A DNA stretch of 31,924 bases from an uncultured Lachnospiraceae bacterium. GTDB taxonomy: Bacteria > Bacillota > Clostridia > Lachnospirales > Lachnospiraceae. Of the stretch, positions 23,169 to 31,865 are shown piece by piece (position 1 is the first letter of the stretch; every line of letters begins with the position of its first letter). The stretch is from contig URUY01000032.1 of assembly GCA_900551115.1 (NCBI GenBank), positions 1-31,924 of the forward strand, in the 5' to 3' direction. A program made the translations under genes and the position numbers. Under the pieces are notes generated by a model that had not been told where the DNA came from, did no database searches, and saw nothing but the letters and a program-made list of their open reading frames with translations.

Positions 23169-23939
23169 ATGATATTTCAAGTAGGTTACAGCACAGACAT
23201 TGGAATCAGGAAGAAGGTTAATCAGGATAGTCTGTGTATAAAAAAAGCAAAAACCGAGAGAGGTTGTATAACCATGGCTGTATTATGTGATGGCATGGGA
23301 GGATTGGCTTATGGAGAAGTTGCAAGTGCGACAGTAGTACGTGCATTTTCTAAGTGGTTTGAGCAGGAACTGCCTAAGAAATGGCGAACAGCAACTGTTG
23401 AGATGATAGAACAGGAATGGTTGTTGTTAGTTAGAGAATTGAATGAAAAGCTGTGGAAATATGGTAATGAAAATAATGTTCAGCTGGGAACAACGGTAAC
23501 AGCGGTATTAATACTGGAGGACGGAAAATATTTTATTGTTCATGTGGGAGACTCCAGAATTTACAGAATAAAGGACCACAGTATAGAACAACTGACGGAA
23601 GATCAGACATTGGTTGCAAGAGAAGTGAAAAAGGGAATTATAACAAAGGAACAGGCAAGTACAGACCCGCGTAGAAATGTACTGTTACAGTGTATTGGAG
23701 GCTCAAAAAATATTGAAGCAAAATGCAGAAATGGGAATGCGTTTTCTGATGAAATGTTTTTGCTATGCTCGGATGGATTCAGACACAAAATGACAGAAAC
23801 GGAAATGCTTGCGAGTATATGGGGAAAAGGAATAAAAACGGAGAGTGAAATTAAAGAAGTATTAGAACTGCTGATTCAGAGAAACAAAGAACGAGGCGAA
23901 ACAGATAATATTTCGGCAATTTTAATAAAAACGCATTAG
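23169..23939 (+). CDS. prpC: PP2C-type serine/threonine phosphatase
   Basis: A 256-residue cytosolic metal-dependent phosphatase that would remove phosphate from Ser/Thr residues placed by the adjacent kinase. Family motifs are in order: NQDS, CDGMGG (metal-binding Asp), GTT, HVGDSRIYRI, LLCSDGF and the final ETDNISAIL. ATG 23169 follows GAGGGT; the TTG three codons earlier is less likely. It opens the signalling gene set, 36 bases ahead of the kinase. Pairing of PP2C and kinase is standard for PrpC/PrkC systems. Confidence 0.95.
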   Translation: MIFQVGYSTDIGIRKKVNQDSLCIKKAKTERGCITMAVLCDGMGGLAYGEVASATVVRAFSKWFEQELPKKWRTATVEMIEQEWLLLVRELNEKLWKYGNENNVQLGTTVTAVLILEDGKYFIVHVGDSRIYRIKDHSIEQLTEDQTLVAREVKKGIITKEQASTDPRRNVLLQCIGGSKNIEAKCRNGNAFSDEMFLLCSDGFRHKMTETEMLASIWGKGIKTESEIKEVLELLIQRNKERGETDNISAILIKTH

Positions 23940-23975
23940 GCGGTGAAACGATGGCTATAGTTGGAACATTAGTTG

Positions 23976-25637
23976 ATGGAAAAATATGAAATCCTGAAAA
24001 TGATTGGTAAGGGCGGTATGTCGGAAGTATACCTTGCCATGGACAAGAATTTAAATAAGCAGTGGGCAGTAAAAGAAATTAAAAAAAGAGTGCGTGATAA
24101 AAATAATGAAGTTGTAGTACAAAGCGCTATAGCGGAAGCCAATATGATGAAAAATCTGGATCACCCTTGTCTGCCCCGCATAGTAGATATTATAGACAGA
24201 GAAGATGTAATTTATGTCATTATGGATTATATCGAAGGAGAGCCGTTAAGCAGGATTTTAGAGAAGTTTGGTGTACAGTCACAGGAAAATGTAATTGAAT
24301 GGGGAAAAGAATTGTGCGGAGTACTGGACTATTTACATACGCAGAATCCGCCAATTATATACAGAGATATGAAGCCTGCTAATATTATGCTGCAGCCGAA
24401 CGGAAATATAAAATTAATTGATTTTGGCATTGCGAGAGAATATAAAGAACAGAATTTAGAAGACACCATAAATCTTGGAACGAAAGGATATGCAGCACCG
24501 GAACAGTTTGGCGGGAAGGGGCAGACTGATGCCAGAACAGATATATATTGTTTGGGAGTAACCCTGTATCACTTGGTGACAGGTAAAAATCCCTGTGAGC
24601 CGCCATATGAAATTTATCCTATTCGATATTGGAAACCCGAGCTTTCTTCTGGTTTGGAAAGTATTATTTTGAAATGTACGCAGCTTAATCCGGCAGAGCG
24701 TTATGAATCATGTGCTGAAGTACTGTATGCAATAAATCATTATGAAGAGGCAGACGATTCTTATAGAAAACGGCAGAAAAGGAAAGTGGAAGCTTTTGCC
24801 GCAATGCTTGGTGCAGCGGTATTGTCGTTGCTTATTGGCGTTGGAGGACAGATACTCAAAGTAAATATCAACAATAATGATTATGAGAATAATATATTGA
24901 CAGCAGAAAAATCATCTTCAGTAGAAGAAAAAATTACATATTATACAAGAGCAATAGAGATAAAACCGGTTGCAATAGAAGCATATATGGGGTTGATAGA
25001 TGCGTTTAAGGATGATGCGGTTTTTACAACAGATGAGGAAGGTATATTTAAGAGGATAATTAATCCGAATTTTACAGAACTCAGAAAAGAAGAAGAGTAC
25101 GCTAATCTGGCATATGAGATAGGAAAACTCTATTGGTATTATTATGATTACGGAAGAACTGAAAAAGCAGATAATCAATTAACCCGGATGAAAAGTGCAA
25201 TTCAGTGGTTTGAGGATGCATACAGCTATGGAGGAACGACAACCGATTTCGGTGTTATTGCAGGAATATATAAGGATATAGGACAGTTTAATAGAGATAT
25301 AACCCTGAATATCGAAGAAGCTGCTGATAAAGGCATGTATATACAGTATTTTGAAAATATCTGTACTTTGCTGGATGCAGCAGATGAAAAACAAAGTGAA
25401 ATTGTAAATTTGGAAGTTTATAAATTAAGTATGTATGCGTTGGAAACCTATGCAAGAAAATTCATGCTGGACGGTGTTCCCGCAGAAAAGCTACAGGAGC
25501 TTTATGATAAGGTATATGCCGCAACTACGGCAATAAATACAAGTACAGATAAAACAACAGGGATAAAAGAAGACATATTAAAAAGAGCAAAAGAGGCTCA
25601 GACAGCAATTAACAATGCATATAGTGCAGCAGATTAG
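23976..25637 (+). CDS. Transmembrane Ser/Thr protein kinase without PASTA domains
   Basis: A 553-residue Hanks-type kinase. Motifs are the Gly loop IGKGGMSEVY (10-19), K33 in AVKEI, the catalytic loop YRDMKPAN (D131), DFG (149-151) and the activation segment NLGTKGYAAPEQFGG. The kinase domain ends near 255. A basic juxtamembrane stretch leads to one helix (about 271-292). The outer part (about 295-553) is helical and TPR-like (for example SSSVEEKITYYTRAIEIKPVA), not PASTA repeats, so it does not look like a PrkC muropeptide sensor. ATG 23976 gives the family-typical start MEKYEIL; its ribosome site GGAAC is weak. A 12-codon frame (23951-23989) overlaps the start and might couple translation. 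It likely phosphorylates Thr residues in the neighbouring gene products. Confidence 0.94.
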   Translation: MEKYEILKMIGKGGMSEVYLAMDKNLNKQWAVKEIKKRVRDKNNEVVVQSAIAEANMMKNLDHPCLPRIVDIIDREDVIYVIMDYIEGEPLSRILEKFGVQSQENVIEWGKELCGVLDYLHTQNPPIIYRDMKPANIMLQPNGNIKLIDFGIAREYKEQNLEDTINLGTKGYAAPEQFGGKGQTDARTDIYCLGVTLYHLVTGKNPCEPPYEIYPIRYWKPELSSGLESIILKCTQLNPAERYESCAEVLYAINHYEEADDSYRKRQKRKVEAFAAMLGAAVLSLLIGVGGQILKVNINNNDYENNILTAEKSSSVEEKITYYTRAIEIKPVAIEAYMGLIDAFKDDAVFTTDEEGIFKRIINPNFTELRKEEEYANLAYEIGKLYWYYYDYGRTEKADNQLTRMKSAIQWFEDAYSYGGTTTDFGVIAGIYKDIGQFNRDITLNIEEAADKGMYIQYFENICTLLDAADEKQSEIVNLEVYKLSMYALETYARKFMLDGVPAEKLQELYDKVYAATTAINTSTDKTTGIKEDILKRAKEAQTAINNAYSAAD

Positions 25638-25649
25638 GAGGAACTTAAG

Positions 25650-26105
25650 TTGAATGCAAACGTGTGTCAGATAATTTCAATTATAGGTTTTTCTCTTGCA
25701 GCTATATTTGCAATAGCAGCAATCCTTCTGTTTTTCGTTTTCCATATACCGGCCTTGTTGGATGAATTGAGCGGAAAAACAGCAGCCAGACAGATAGCGG
25801 AGATGCGTGAAAAAAACAGAAAATCGGCTTCTAAAGGTCAGATAATGGAGCGTTTTAATTTTGCGGAAGAAAGCAAGGGGAAAGAAGCAAAGAAGTTTTA
25901 TGAAGAGCAGGAAGAAACAGAACTGTTGGGAAATGAAACTACTTCTTTATATAAAAATGAAACGATTCCCTTATATGAAAACGAAACGATTCTTTTGGGC
26001 GAAAACGAAACCACTCTTTTGAGTAGAGAGAAAGCGGAAAGAACAGAAGACGATTTTGAGATCGTTCAAAGCTGGGAGGAAATTCATACTAATATTGTAA
26101 TTTAA
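25650..26105 (+). CDS. Single-pass membrane protein with Thr octad repeats
   Basis: A 151-residue protein with one N-terminal helix (residues 8-32), a charged helical segment (38-85) and a repeated tail (89-127) with ETELLGN, ETTSLYKN, ETIPLYEN, ETILLGEN, ETTLLSRE. Start is TTG 25650: AGGAGG lies eight bases upstream, overlapping the kinase stop, and no in-frame ATG precedes the helix. The evenly spaced acidic Thr motifs look like kinase phospho-acceptor and FHA-docking sites, and related motifs occur in the FHA protein five kilobases downstream. The order kinase, this protein, surface protein, FHA protein supports a shared pathway. I know no family name for it. Confidence 0.8.
   Translation: MNANVCQIISIIGFSLAAIFAIAAILLFFVFHIPALLDELSGKTAARQIAEMREKNRKSASKGQIMERFNFAEESKGKEAKKFYEEQEETELLGNETTSLYKNETIPLYENETILLGENETTLLSREKAERTEDDFEIVQSWEEIHTNIVI
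25914..26030 (+). repeat. Octad E-T-x-x-L repeats in the membrane protein
   Basis: E-T pairs start at residues 89, 96, 104, 112 and 120, that is 7, 8, 8 and 8 residues apart, each followed by L at position five. At DNA level GAAACGATTC and GAAAACGAAAC elements recur every 24 bases. Confidence 0.8.
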
Positions 26106-26127
26106 AGAAGTGAAAGGAAAGCAGTTT

Positions 26128-29100
26128 ATGTACAAAAGAATATTAGCAGTGTTATCTGCTGTACTTATTGTGATGTGTTCAATACCGGTATCATATGTGA
26201 GCGCAGGAGGGGAAAAAGAAAGGGTTCAGGTTCAGGTTACGGTTATCGGAAATGGAAGTATTACCTGTGAGAACGGGTATACCGAAAGTGGTTCTGTATC
26301 CGGGGGAGATGCCGGAGAGGGAACTGTATCCGGGGGAGAACATGATGCAGGGGCTGTTTGGGTAGATAAGGATGCGGATGTGGTTTTTACTATCCAGCCG
26401 GAAGAAGGATTTTATGTCTCTGATGTAAAAATAGACGGAAATGCAATTACACCGGAAAATGTCAATATTGCAGATAAGAAAGATGGGTCATATACCTATA
26501 CTTTTGTATCTATTTTACAGGATTCCTCTATTGAAGCAACATTTTCATCTATTGAGACAGTTCAAATAGAGGAAGAGGGATACGAGCTTACATTTGAGAA
26601 AGCAGAAGACAACGTTTCTCGTATAGAAGCGGAAAATCAAGTGACCTATATCTTAACTCATGGAAAAAATGCAGGCATATCCTTTCGGAACTATACTATT
26701 TTAGAGGATTTGGTTTGTGGGGGAATAATTTCAGAAGATAAAAAAACAATAACATATGGGGCAGATACGGTAAATGGAATAAAGGTAATCTTGCATTCGA
26801 CTGCCACAGAGTCTTTTGTAAACAATACAATAATAGGCAGCATAAACCTCAAATTTATTGCAGATGCCCAAGCACCGGCGTTATCACTTAATGGAGAAAC
26901 TCTCGTGTGGTTGTCGGGACAGGAAGAAGGTTATACAATCAGCGGGACAACAGAAGATATCGGCGAAAGCGGAATAGACAGGATTGTGTGGTTTACGGAA
27001 GAAAAGGATGTTAATGTAGATGCTGCTGAAATTTTAAGCGAGAATGTAAATTGTGTATCAATACAAGATAATAGGTTTGAAATTGATATATCAGCTATAC
27101 CGGACGCAGAAGTCACTTATTATATATATGCTATTGATAAAGCATCAAACATTGCCGGAGAAATAAAGAAATTTCAGATAGACAGCAGTGCGCCGACGGT
27201 AAAGGTTGCAGTAGAAGGAATTGATGGAAATGGTGCTACCAAAAAGGAAAAGGTCAGGGTGACGGTTGAAGCCTCGGACACGCAGGCCGGTGTGCAGGAA
27301 ATTATACTGTATCTGGATGGTGAAATAGTAGATAGAAAAGAAAATGACAAAAATTTTGTGTATGAAGTTATATTAAAAAGAAATGCTCAAAATATCATCA
27401 CAGCATCGGCGGTTGACAGAGTCGGGAATACATCGGAAGCTTTCACTTATGAGGGGGGATTATCAGGTATTTTATTTGATAATGTGTCTCCGATGATTAA
27501 AATAACAGCCGGAGAGGAAGCCGTACAGCCGGAGGATAGTGAGAAAGCTTACTGCTTAGACAATACGGCACTTACTATTGCTGTTGCAGATACTATTTCG
27601 GGTATTTCAAAAATTGAAGTGGAGATGAACGGACAGCCAATTACAGAAGATGCGGACGGTAATGCGTTTATAATTAAGCGTTATGGTTCGGATTTTGTCG
27701 TTAACACCTCACAGGTTGAACCGGCGGAAGACAATAAATATATTTTGAAAGTGACGGCGGTAGATAATGTCGGAAATGAACAGATACAGTCTAAAACTAT
27801 ATATATAGACACAAAAGCTCCGGTTATTGATGCCATAATTACAGATACAGAACCGATTGTAACCGGCTCAGAGAAAATGTATGGCTATTTCGGAGCTGAC
27901 GCAATTAGTATGCAGGTCATAGCGGATGATGGGGAAGACGGCGTCGGCGTGGACTATGTGGAATACTATACGTTATCTTCTGAAGGAACAAAATCAGAGA
28001 CGCATAGAGTGAAGACAGATGAAAATAATAAAGTACAAATACAATTAAGTGCTGATTTTAAAGGACACATATATGCAAGGGCTGTAGATTTGCTTGGCAA
28101 TGTATCGGATATTTATCAAACAACATACGGCTGCGTACTGGAGTCTGCCAATATGCATGAAAAAGAAAATCATATAGAACTGATGCCTGCAGCCGCTGCA
28201 TTTACTGACGCCAATGGAAATGCGCTTTATGCAGGAGATACAGAAGTAAAAGTTACTGTAACAGATACATATTCCGGCATTGAAACGATTGAATGGCGCA
28301 TTGAAGCACCTCAGGATACGGAAAAGAATACCGGCGGTGTGGTTAAGGTAAGTGAGTATGGTGTGATATCAGATACGCGGTGGACGGCAACAAAAACAGA
28401 ACAAAATCTTGTTACTCAAATAACCGGCAGTATTTCGGTGCAGGGCAATAGCAATGATATTGTAGTGTATGTGAAAATGACTGACCGAGCCGGAAATACA
28501 TCCGAAAAGCAAATGCTTATCAGTATTGATAAGACAGCACCTGCGATTGGGATTGTGTTTGACCACTCGGAAGCAGATGAAATATATACAGATTATTTCA
28601 ATAAAAACCGAACTGCAATCATTACGGTAACCGAACGCAATTTTTCGGCGGAGATGGTTGAACTTTTTCTGACAAGCAGGGATGGAGCGACTCCGGTAAT
28701 CTCTGAATGGACACAAAGCCGGGATACTTCAAATCCGGATAATAATACATATACGGCAACCCTTACATTTACAGGTGATGGGGATTATATCTTGTCAGCA
28801 GCGGTTACGGATTTGGCAGGAAATAAATCTGCGGTTTCGGAGGAAGAAGTTTTTACAATAGATAAAACAGAGCCGCAGGTAGAAGTAAGCTTTGACGATG
28901 TATATGGCAGCAACGGCAGCTATTACAATAATCAGCGAGTAGCGACAATCAGGGTAAAAGAACATAATTTTGACGCAGAAAGGGTTCAGGTTTCAGGGAC
29001 TGTGGCCGGGGCGGAAGGGGATGTCACTTTCCCGAAAGAAAGCGTATGGAGGTATACGGGAGAAGATATCTATGAGGCAACAATAATATTTTCCCGAGAT

Positions 29101-30249
29101 GGGGAGTATGCATTTAGTGTAAATTGCAGTGATAAAGCGGGAAATATTTCAAATACAATTGAAACAGAAAATTATATTATAGACATGAGCGCGCCGGAAA
29201 TAGTGATTGGCGGAGTAGAAAATTTATCTGCAAATAATGGGACAGTGGAACCGTACATACAATTTGGGGATAAAAATTATGACAGCCAGAGTACGCGGAT
29301 TGAACTGACCGGCACAAATGGCGGCAGCGTGCCGGTTAACGGAGCGTATAGTGCTTTGGAAAATGGGCAGATGTTTTTCTTTGAAGATTTTGCGGCGGAG
29401 CAGTCGGTGGATGATATATACACATTAACTGCCTTCAGCACGGACTTGGCAGGAAATGAAGCCTCTGAATCGATTGTATTTTCTGTGAATCGTTTTGGCT
29501 CAATATATGTGATTGATGATTCTGTAAGAGCAATTGAAGGGACTTATGTACAGAAACCGGTTGAAGTAAAAATTACGGAAACCAATGTAGACGAGTTGGT
29601 GAAAGATACAATAAAGGTGGTTCTAATATACAATGGGACGCCGGATACGTTAGAGGCAGGAACGGATTATACCGTTGAAAAAAACGGCGGGGACGGGTCC
29701 TGGAGCCGGTATGAATATGTGCTTGATGAAACGCTTTTTGCAAATGACGGAGCTTATATTGTGAACTTATATTCAGAGGATGCAGCCGGAAATATAAATG
29801 AAAATATTGATGAGACGAAAAAAGCAGAAATTACATTTGGCGTGGATGCAACCAATCCTGTAATCGTACCGCTTAACATTGCAGATGATGGAATGTATAA
29901 CAGCGATAATTATGAAGCGGTTGTATCTGTTGCTGATAATCTGATTTTATCAGAAGTAAATATTTGGGTAAACGGAGAAAGGGTTTCTTATGAAAGTGAA
30001 GAAGATACCTGTATTTTTCATGTTCCGGAGTCTGCGAAAAAACAGACTATTGTAATAAGTGCAGAAGATGCAGCCGGAAACAGTGTTGCTTATCAGATAA
30101 AAGATTTGCTTGTTTCCACAAATTTTTTCGTTCGCTGGTCTAATAATAAAACGGCGGTGGCGGCAACAGCGGCAGGAGCGGGTGTATGTGTAAGCGGTGT
30201 GGGAGCTGCAATTGGTCTAAGAAGACGCAGACTATTTAAAACGAAGTAA
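26128..30249 (+). CDS. Giant Ig-like surface protein with C-terminal membrane anchor
   Basis: A 1373-residue exported protein. The signal peptide is MYKRILAVLSAVLIVMCSIP ending near VSA-GG. ATG 26128 follows AAAGGAAA; the GTG at 26110 would add six residues. Residues about 30-140 resemble a divergent InlB-type B-repeat (GNGSITCENG ... IQPEEGFYVSDVKIDG). At least seven Ig-like modules follow, each opened by a D-x-x-x-P strand such as DSSAPTVKV, DNVSPMIKI, DTKAPVIDA, DKTAPAIGI, DKTEPQVEV, DMSAPEIVI and DATNPVIVP, and closed by DxAGN or DxVGN turns. A hydrophobic helix and RRRRLFKTK end it, so it is membrane-anchored with no LPXTG sorting signal. Likely role: adhesion, or an outward scaffold of the secretion or signalling locus. 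Confidence 0.9.
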   Translation: MYKRILAVLSAVLIVMCSIPVSYVSAGGEKERVQVQVTVIGNGSITCENGYTESGSVSGGDAGEGTVSGGEHDAGAVWVDKDADVVFTIQPEEGFYVSDVKIDGNAITPENVNIADKKDGSYTYTFVSILQDSSIEATFSSIETVQIEEEGYELTFEKAEDNVSRIEAENQVTYILTHGKNAGISFRNYTILEDLVCGGIISEDKKTITYGADTVNGIKVILHSTATESFVNNTIIGSINLKFIADAQAPALSLNGETLVWLSGQEEGYTISGTTEDIGESGIDRIVWFTEEKDVNVDAAEILSENVNCVSIQDNRFEIDISAIPDAEVTYYIYAIDKASNIAGEIKKFQIDSSAPTVKVAVEGIDGNGATKKEKVRVTVEASDTQAGVQEIILYLDGEIVDRKENDKNFVYEVILKRNAQNIITASAVDRVGNTSEAFTYEGGLSGILFDNVSPMIKITAGEEAVQPEDSEKAYCLDNTALTIAVADTISGISKIEVEMNGQPITEDADGNAFIIKRYGSDFVVNTSQVEPAEDNKYILKVTAVDNVGNEQIQSKTIYIDTKAPVIDAIITDTEPIVTGSEKMYGYFGADAISMQVIADDGEDGVGVDYVEYYTLSSEGTKSETHRVKTDENNKVQIQLSADFKGHIYARAVDLLGNVSDIYQTTYGCVLESANMHEKENHIELMPAAAAFTDANGNALYAGDTEVKVTVTDTYSGIETIEWRIEAPQDTEKNTGGVVKVSEYGVISDTRWTATKTEQNLVTQITGSISVQGNSNDIVVYVKMTDRAGNTSEKQMLISIDKTAPAIGIVFDHSEADEIYTDYFNKNRTAIITVTERNFSAEMVELFLTSRDGATPVISEWTQSRDTSNPDNNTYTATLTFTGDGDYILSAAVTDLAGNKSAVSEEEVFTIDKTEPQVEVSFDDVYGSNGSYYNNQRVATIRVKEHNFDAERVQVSGTVAGAEGDVTFPKESVWRYTGEDIYEATIIFSRDGEYAFSVNCSDKAGNISNTIETENYIIDMSAPEIVIGGVENLSANNGTVEPYIQFGDKNYDSQSTRIELTGTNGGSVPVNGAYSALENGQMFFFEDFAAEQSVDDIYTLTAFSTDLAGNEASESIVFSVNRFGSIYVIDDSVRAIEGTYVQKPVEVKITETNVDELVKDTIKVVLIYNGTPDTLEAGTDYTVEKNGGDGSWSRYEYVLDETLFANDGAYIVNLYSEDAAGNINENIDETKKAEITFGVDATNPVIVPLNIADDGMYNSDNYEAVVSVADNLILSEVNIWVNGERVSYESEEDTCIFHVPESAKKQTIVISAEDAAGNSVAYQIKDLLVSTNFFVRWSNNKTAVAATAAGAGVCVSGVGAAIGLRRRRLFKTK

Positions 30250-30266
30250 CAGAAGAGGATTAAAAA

Positions 30267-31211
30267 ATGGCAAAATTCAGAGTACAGACAAAAGGAAATA
30301 TGATTACGGCAGTACGGAAACAGTTTGGAGATTTACATATTGCCGAAAGAGAATTGGAAATTTTGGAGGAAAACACGCTGCCGGGATTTTTTAGACCGCA
30401 GGTTATTTCTACACATAGAATGGAATATGCGGCACCTTTGGGAGTATCACTGAAAAGTTATTTGAAAGACAAACCATCGGTTCATAAGTTTTACAGCATG
30501 CTGGCACAAATAGTTGAAATGGCAAAGCGGGTGGAGCGTTACGGCCTTTATATGCAAAATGTCGTGTTTGACATGGATTTGGTCTATGTGAAAAAGACAA
30601 CCGGAGAACTGTTTTTTATATATGAACCGCTGATGGAACGAAAAAATGCCGTCAATGTATTTGCATTTTTAGGGGACATTACCGGTATGTTGAAATTTCA
30701 GGATAAGCAGTTGGAAATAGAGCTTCAAAAGCTAAAGACTTTTTTAAAGACACCGGAATACTACCGTATAGAGGATATAGAACAGTTTATCAGAACTAAT
30801 TACCCGCAGATATATCAACAGGTTGCGTGCGAAGAAGAAACGGGCACTACCTTATTGGCAGAGGAGGAAGGAACTACTTTATTGGCAGAGGAAGAAGGAA
30901 CTACCTTATTGCAGAAGGAAGCAGCAGCCATATTATTGCGACGGCGGACCGGAGATAAGATTGTAATAGACGGTGCAGAATTTCATATAGGAAAAAGCGC
31001 GAACGCTGATTATACCATTATAGATAACAATGCAATAAGCAGAAATCATGCTGTGATTAGCCGAAACTTTGGAGACTATGCAATTTCTGATGAAAATTCC
31101 AGAAACCATACCTATGTAAACGGTGTTTTGCTTGTGCCGGGACAGCAGAAAATGCTGTATAGCGGCGATATTATTACAATGGCAGACGAAGAGTTTGAAT
31201 TTAGTATTTGA
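30267..31211 (+). CDS. FHA-domain protein with N-terminal DUF6382-like domain
   Basis: A 314-residue cytosolic protein. Residues 1-185 resemble the DUF6382 domain that precedes FHA domains in Clostridia and is somewhat like a degenerate kinase or EssB-type fold. Residues 193-218 carry three GTTLLAEEE-like repeats. The FHA domain (about 229-314) keeps its phosphothreonine-binding residues: GK (242-243), SRNH (258-261) and NG (285-286). ATG 30267 follows AGAAGAGG. As phospho-Thr reader it should bind Thr motifs made by the kinase, possibly its own repeats (self-inhibition as in GarA/OdhI) or those of the membrane protein. Stop and next ribosome site overlap, so the T7SS-like genes are cotranscribed. 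Confidence 0.9.
   Translation: MAKFRVQTKGNMITAVRKQFGDLHIAERELEILEENTLPGFFRPQVISTHRMEYAAPLGVSLKSYLKDKPSVHKFYSMLAQIVEMAKRVERYGLYMQNVVFDMDLVYVKKTTGELFFIYEPLMERKNAVNVFAFLGDITGMLKFQDKQLEIELQKLKTFLKTPEYYRIEDIEQFIRTNYPQIYQQVACEEETGTTLLAEEEGTTLLAEEEGTTLLQKEAAAILLRRRTGDKIVIDGAEFHIGKSANADYTIIDNNAISRNHAVISRNFGDYAISDENSRNHTYVNGVLLVPGQQKMLYSGDIITMADEEFEFSI
30843..30920 (+). repeat. Three 27-bp repeats encoding GTTLLAEEE
   Basis: Units begin at residues 193, 202 and 211 (DNA period 27 bases, for example GGAACTAC-TTATTGGCAGAG) and a degenerate fourth unit AAAILLRR follows. The T-T-L-L core matches the last octad of the upstream membrane protein (ETTLLSRE). Confidence 0.85.
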
Positions 31212-31222
31212 GGAGGTAAATT

Positions 31223-31507
31223 ATGAGTGATGTAAATTATATAAATGCTGATATAGACCGGTCTGAAGGTGATGCAGCACAAATTGAAAACGCAGCAGGG
31301 TATTTGCAGGCTGATTCGTTAAATCCGAACGATGACAGAACTACATTGTATGCAAATACAGACCTTCATGAGGCATTTACTTTATCCCAGTCTCTTATTA
31401 TGGCTTTGGGAGAAGCGATGGATAAGGAAGCGCAAAATATTCATAGTGTCGGAGTTACCTTTGAACAATATGATCAGATGCTGGCAGATTTACAGGGAGG
31501 AGTATGA
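31223..31507 (+). CDS. Small helical T7SS partner protein, DUF3130/Lap1-like
   Basis: A 94-residue acidic, helical-hairpin-type protein. It has the size of WXG100-related secretion proteins but lacks the W-x-G turn. Near the C-terminus FEQYD fits the F-x-x-x-D signal reported for Lap1 (DUF3130/TIGR04197) proteins, which accompany LXG effectors for export by type VII secretion. The AGGAGG site overlaps the FHA stop codon, and the stop overlaps the next start. The gene order (this protein, then a coiled coil of about 118 residues, then a further gene) also matches Lap1-Lap2-effector cassettes. The family call is by pattern. Confidence 0.65.
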   Translation: MSDVNYINADIDRSEGDAAQIENAAGYLQADSLNPNDDRTTLYANTDLHEAFTLSQSLIMALGEAMDKEAQNIHSVGVTFEQYDQMLADLQGGV

Positions 31508-31860
31508 TGGGGAAAATAGAAGAATTGGAGGAAGAAACGTATTGTCTTCAAAGGCAAAGAGATGATGTGGAAGATAAAATGCGGCAGATAGAGTGCATGC
31601 AGGAAGAGGAAGATTACAATATGCTGTGTTCTTATCGGAAATTGTCAGAAGCGTGGGAGAACTATGGTAAGAACGATGCAGAATTTGCAGCGCTGCTTGA
31701 AGAAGAAAAAGAGCTTTTAGATAAATATAAGGTTAAGTTTGCAGAGCATGAAGAGCAGATTCGGAATGAATATAACAAGGAACTGCAAGAAATAGACAGA
31801 AAGACAGATGACATACGGATACAGATTAATCATCTGGAAAATCAACAAGAGAAAGGATAA
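31504..31860 (+). CDS. Coiled-coil T7SS partner protein, DUF3958/Lap2-like
   Basis: A 118-residue highly charged, all-helical protein with heptad-like Leu/Ile spacing (KIEELEEETYCLQRQRDDV ... RKTDDIRIQINHLENQ). No membrane or catalytic motif is visible. It overlaps the previous gene by four bases (ATGA); ATG 31507 is an alternative start. Position and form match DUF3958/Lap2 chaperone-like partners of LXG effectors. Homology cannot be shown from one sequence. Confidence 0.62.
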   Translation: MMGKIEELEEETYCLQRQRDDVEDKMRQIECMQEEEDYNMLCSYRKLSEAWENYGKNDAEFAALLEEEKELLDKYKVKFAEHEEQIRNEYNKELQEIDRKTDDIRIQINHLENQQEKG

Positions 31861-31865
31861 CTGAC

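Noticed and set aside
23951..23989. 12-codon open frame MAIVGTLVDGKI overlapping the kinase start
   Set aside because: It has only a weak ribosome site; possible translational coupling, but not supported enough to call a gene.
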